Of a stretch of DNA of 64,000 bases, positions 63,621-64,000 are shown in pieces; the first letter of the stretch is position 1; every line of letters begins with the position of its first letter. The DNA is from Campylobacter sp. CCUG 57310. GTDB lineage: Bacteria; Campylobacterota; Campylobacteria; Campylobacterales; Campylobacteraceae. The stretch covers positions 806,001 through 870,000 of the forward strand of contig NZ_CP053845.1 of the NCBI RefSeq assembly GCF_013201975.1. The letters run 5' to 3'. The notes beneath the pieces were generated by a model. It saw nothing but the letters and a program-made list of their open reading frames with translations. It was not told where the DNA came from and made no database searches. A program made the translations under genes and the position numbers.

Positions 63621-64000
63621 GCATTTTTAATATTTTCGTTTATTGAATTTGCCATTTGTCCCAGCTCATCTTTTGATTTTACATGTATTGTTTTACATTT
63701 TTTTGTTCCGCAATGCAAAAATTCAAAAAATGCGTTTAGTCCGTCGTGAATTTCTTTTAAGGGATTTAACTTGATTTGAAGTATAAAAGATAGTATTACT
63801 ACGATTAAAATTATTGAGATTATAGACAGAATCAGTTGTGATTTTAAAAGATTGTTTGTTGTTTTAGAGTATATCTTTATAGGTGCAACCGAGCATATGA
63901 GCCACTTAGTGATATCATCTTTTAAGCAAGCAGCTATCATCTCTTGATTGTTTTCAGAAAATTTGTATGTTTTTAGCTCTTTTATTAAATTTTCTTTGCT
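62732..64000 (-). CDS. Methyl-accepting chemotaxis protein, C-terminal part (gene runs off the window)
   Basis: The frame is open to the window edge, so the N-terminal part lies outside. Visible are the end of a periplasmic sensor with [21 protein letters not shown] (compare [16 protein letters not shown] in the neighbour, so also dCache-like), a membrane helix (about 30-55 residues in from the internal ATG at 63940), a linker and the full signalling domain identical to that of the adjacent receptor. The ATG at 63940 is not the true start. It is followed 45 bases later by the start of the second receptor gene; both are read in the same direction. Confidence 0.93.
   Translation of the reverse strand, partial: SKENLIKELKTYKFSENNQEMIAACLKDDITKWLICSVAPIKIYSKTTNNLLKSQLILSIISIILIVVILSFILQIKLNPLKEIHDGLNAFFEFLHCGTKKCKTIHVKSKDELGQMANSINENIKNAESAKISENDFIKEANTFVDSIKSGDFTATLNAQTSNPALNQLKHTFKELQEALKDNIAKNGIELINLLDKFKNQDFTARLDDNGKMAEGVNGLGEEISNMLRANLSQAENLRQKAQALSEYMNELTSGANRQANSLQESAAAVEQMSSSMSAISQKTQDVIRQSEEIKNIIVIIRDIADQTNLLALNAAIEAARAGEHGRGFAVVADEVRKLAERTQKSLGEIEANTNVLAQSINEMSESIKEQADGINMINQSVANIDDLTRQNVIVANKTNEVTAEVDSMAKDIADDVKRKRF

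Noticed and set aside
1-64000. Many aaattt/aaaatttt repeats as a repeat family or CRISPR
   Set aside because: They are scattered without regular spacing and reflect codon and base bias of Campylobacter; no repeat-spacer array was found.

Overview
The window is AT-rich, densely coded DNA from an epsilonproteobacterium, almost certainly a Campylobacter. The basis is codon use (heavy aaattt/aaaatt), extended -10 promoters of TATAAT type with weak -35 boxes, and gene order that I recall from Campylobacter genomes: aguA-CDF-aguB; rpmH-rnpA-yidD-yidC-jag-mnmE followed by purL/dnaJ-like/purH; ppiD-ftsA-ftsZ with rsmH; and katA with an ankyrin gene. The species cannot be named from the sequence alone. 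No rRNA, tRNA, CRISPR array, insertion sequence or prophage was seen.

Layout. 0-5 kb: the N-terminal part of a TsdA-like cytochrome c, then a putrescine route (agmatine deiminase, a CDF cation exporter, N-carbamoylputrescine amidase) and a flavodoxin-ferredoxin protein. 5-10 kb: a TAXI-TRAP transporter, a DMT exporter and glutamate racemase. 10-17 kb: a Sel1-repeat protein, a YgjP-like metallohydrolase, GlpT, a MATE exporter, an NSS symporter and an Uup-like ABC-F ATPase. 17-22.5 kb: a translationally coupled operon of CstA, an 85-residue protein ending in Cys-Cys and an ArsA/Get3-like ATPase, followed by katA with its ankyrin partner. 22.8-30.5 kb: BCCT and NSS transporters, an M48 protease, prmC, a DUF4149 protein, a split ThrE-type exporter and a YbgC thioesterase. 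30.4-32.9 kb (minus): a periplasmic-binding-protein-like exported protein, a family-4 uracil-DNA glycosylase and a GNAT enzyme. 33-38.8 kb: the rpmH-to-mnmE block with overlapping genes, then a CPBP protease. 39-45 kb: purL, a ClpP-fold SDH-type protease, a TerB/J-domain protein, a GNAT enzyme and purH. 45.3-47.1 kb: a DUF2249 protein, a His-rich multi-helix membrane protein and a DUF59 protein. 47.3-53.3 kb: ftsZ, ftsA and a PpiD-like chaperone, a decayed class II aldolase-fold protein, and divergently rsmH with an FtsL-like protein. 53.4-56 kb: two unknown proteins, one behind a clear sigma-28 promoter, and an AEC transporter. 56-60.6 kb: a macA-macB-tolC export operon. 60.7-64 kb: two chemoreceptor genes whose signalling halves are identical over 891 bp; the second runs off the window.

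Most genes are core metabolism, division and transport. The parts that look least described are the CstA/CC-tail/ATPase operon, the DUF2249/His-rich membrane protein/DUF59 operon, the sigma-28-driven 311-residue protein, and an rnpA gene with no ATG, GTG or TTG start.
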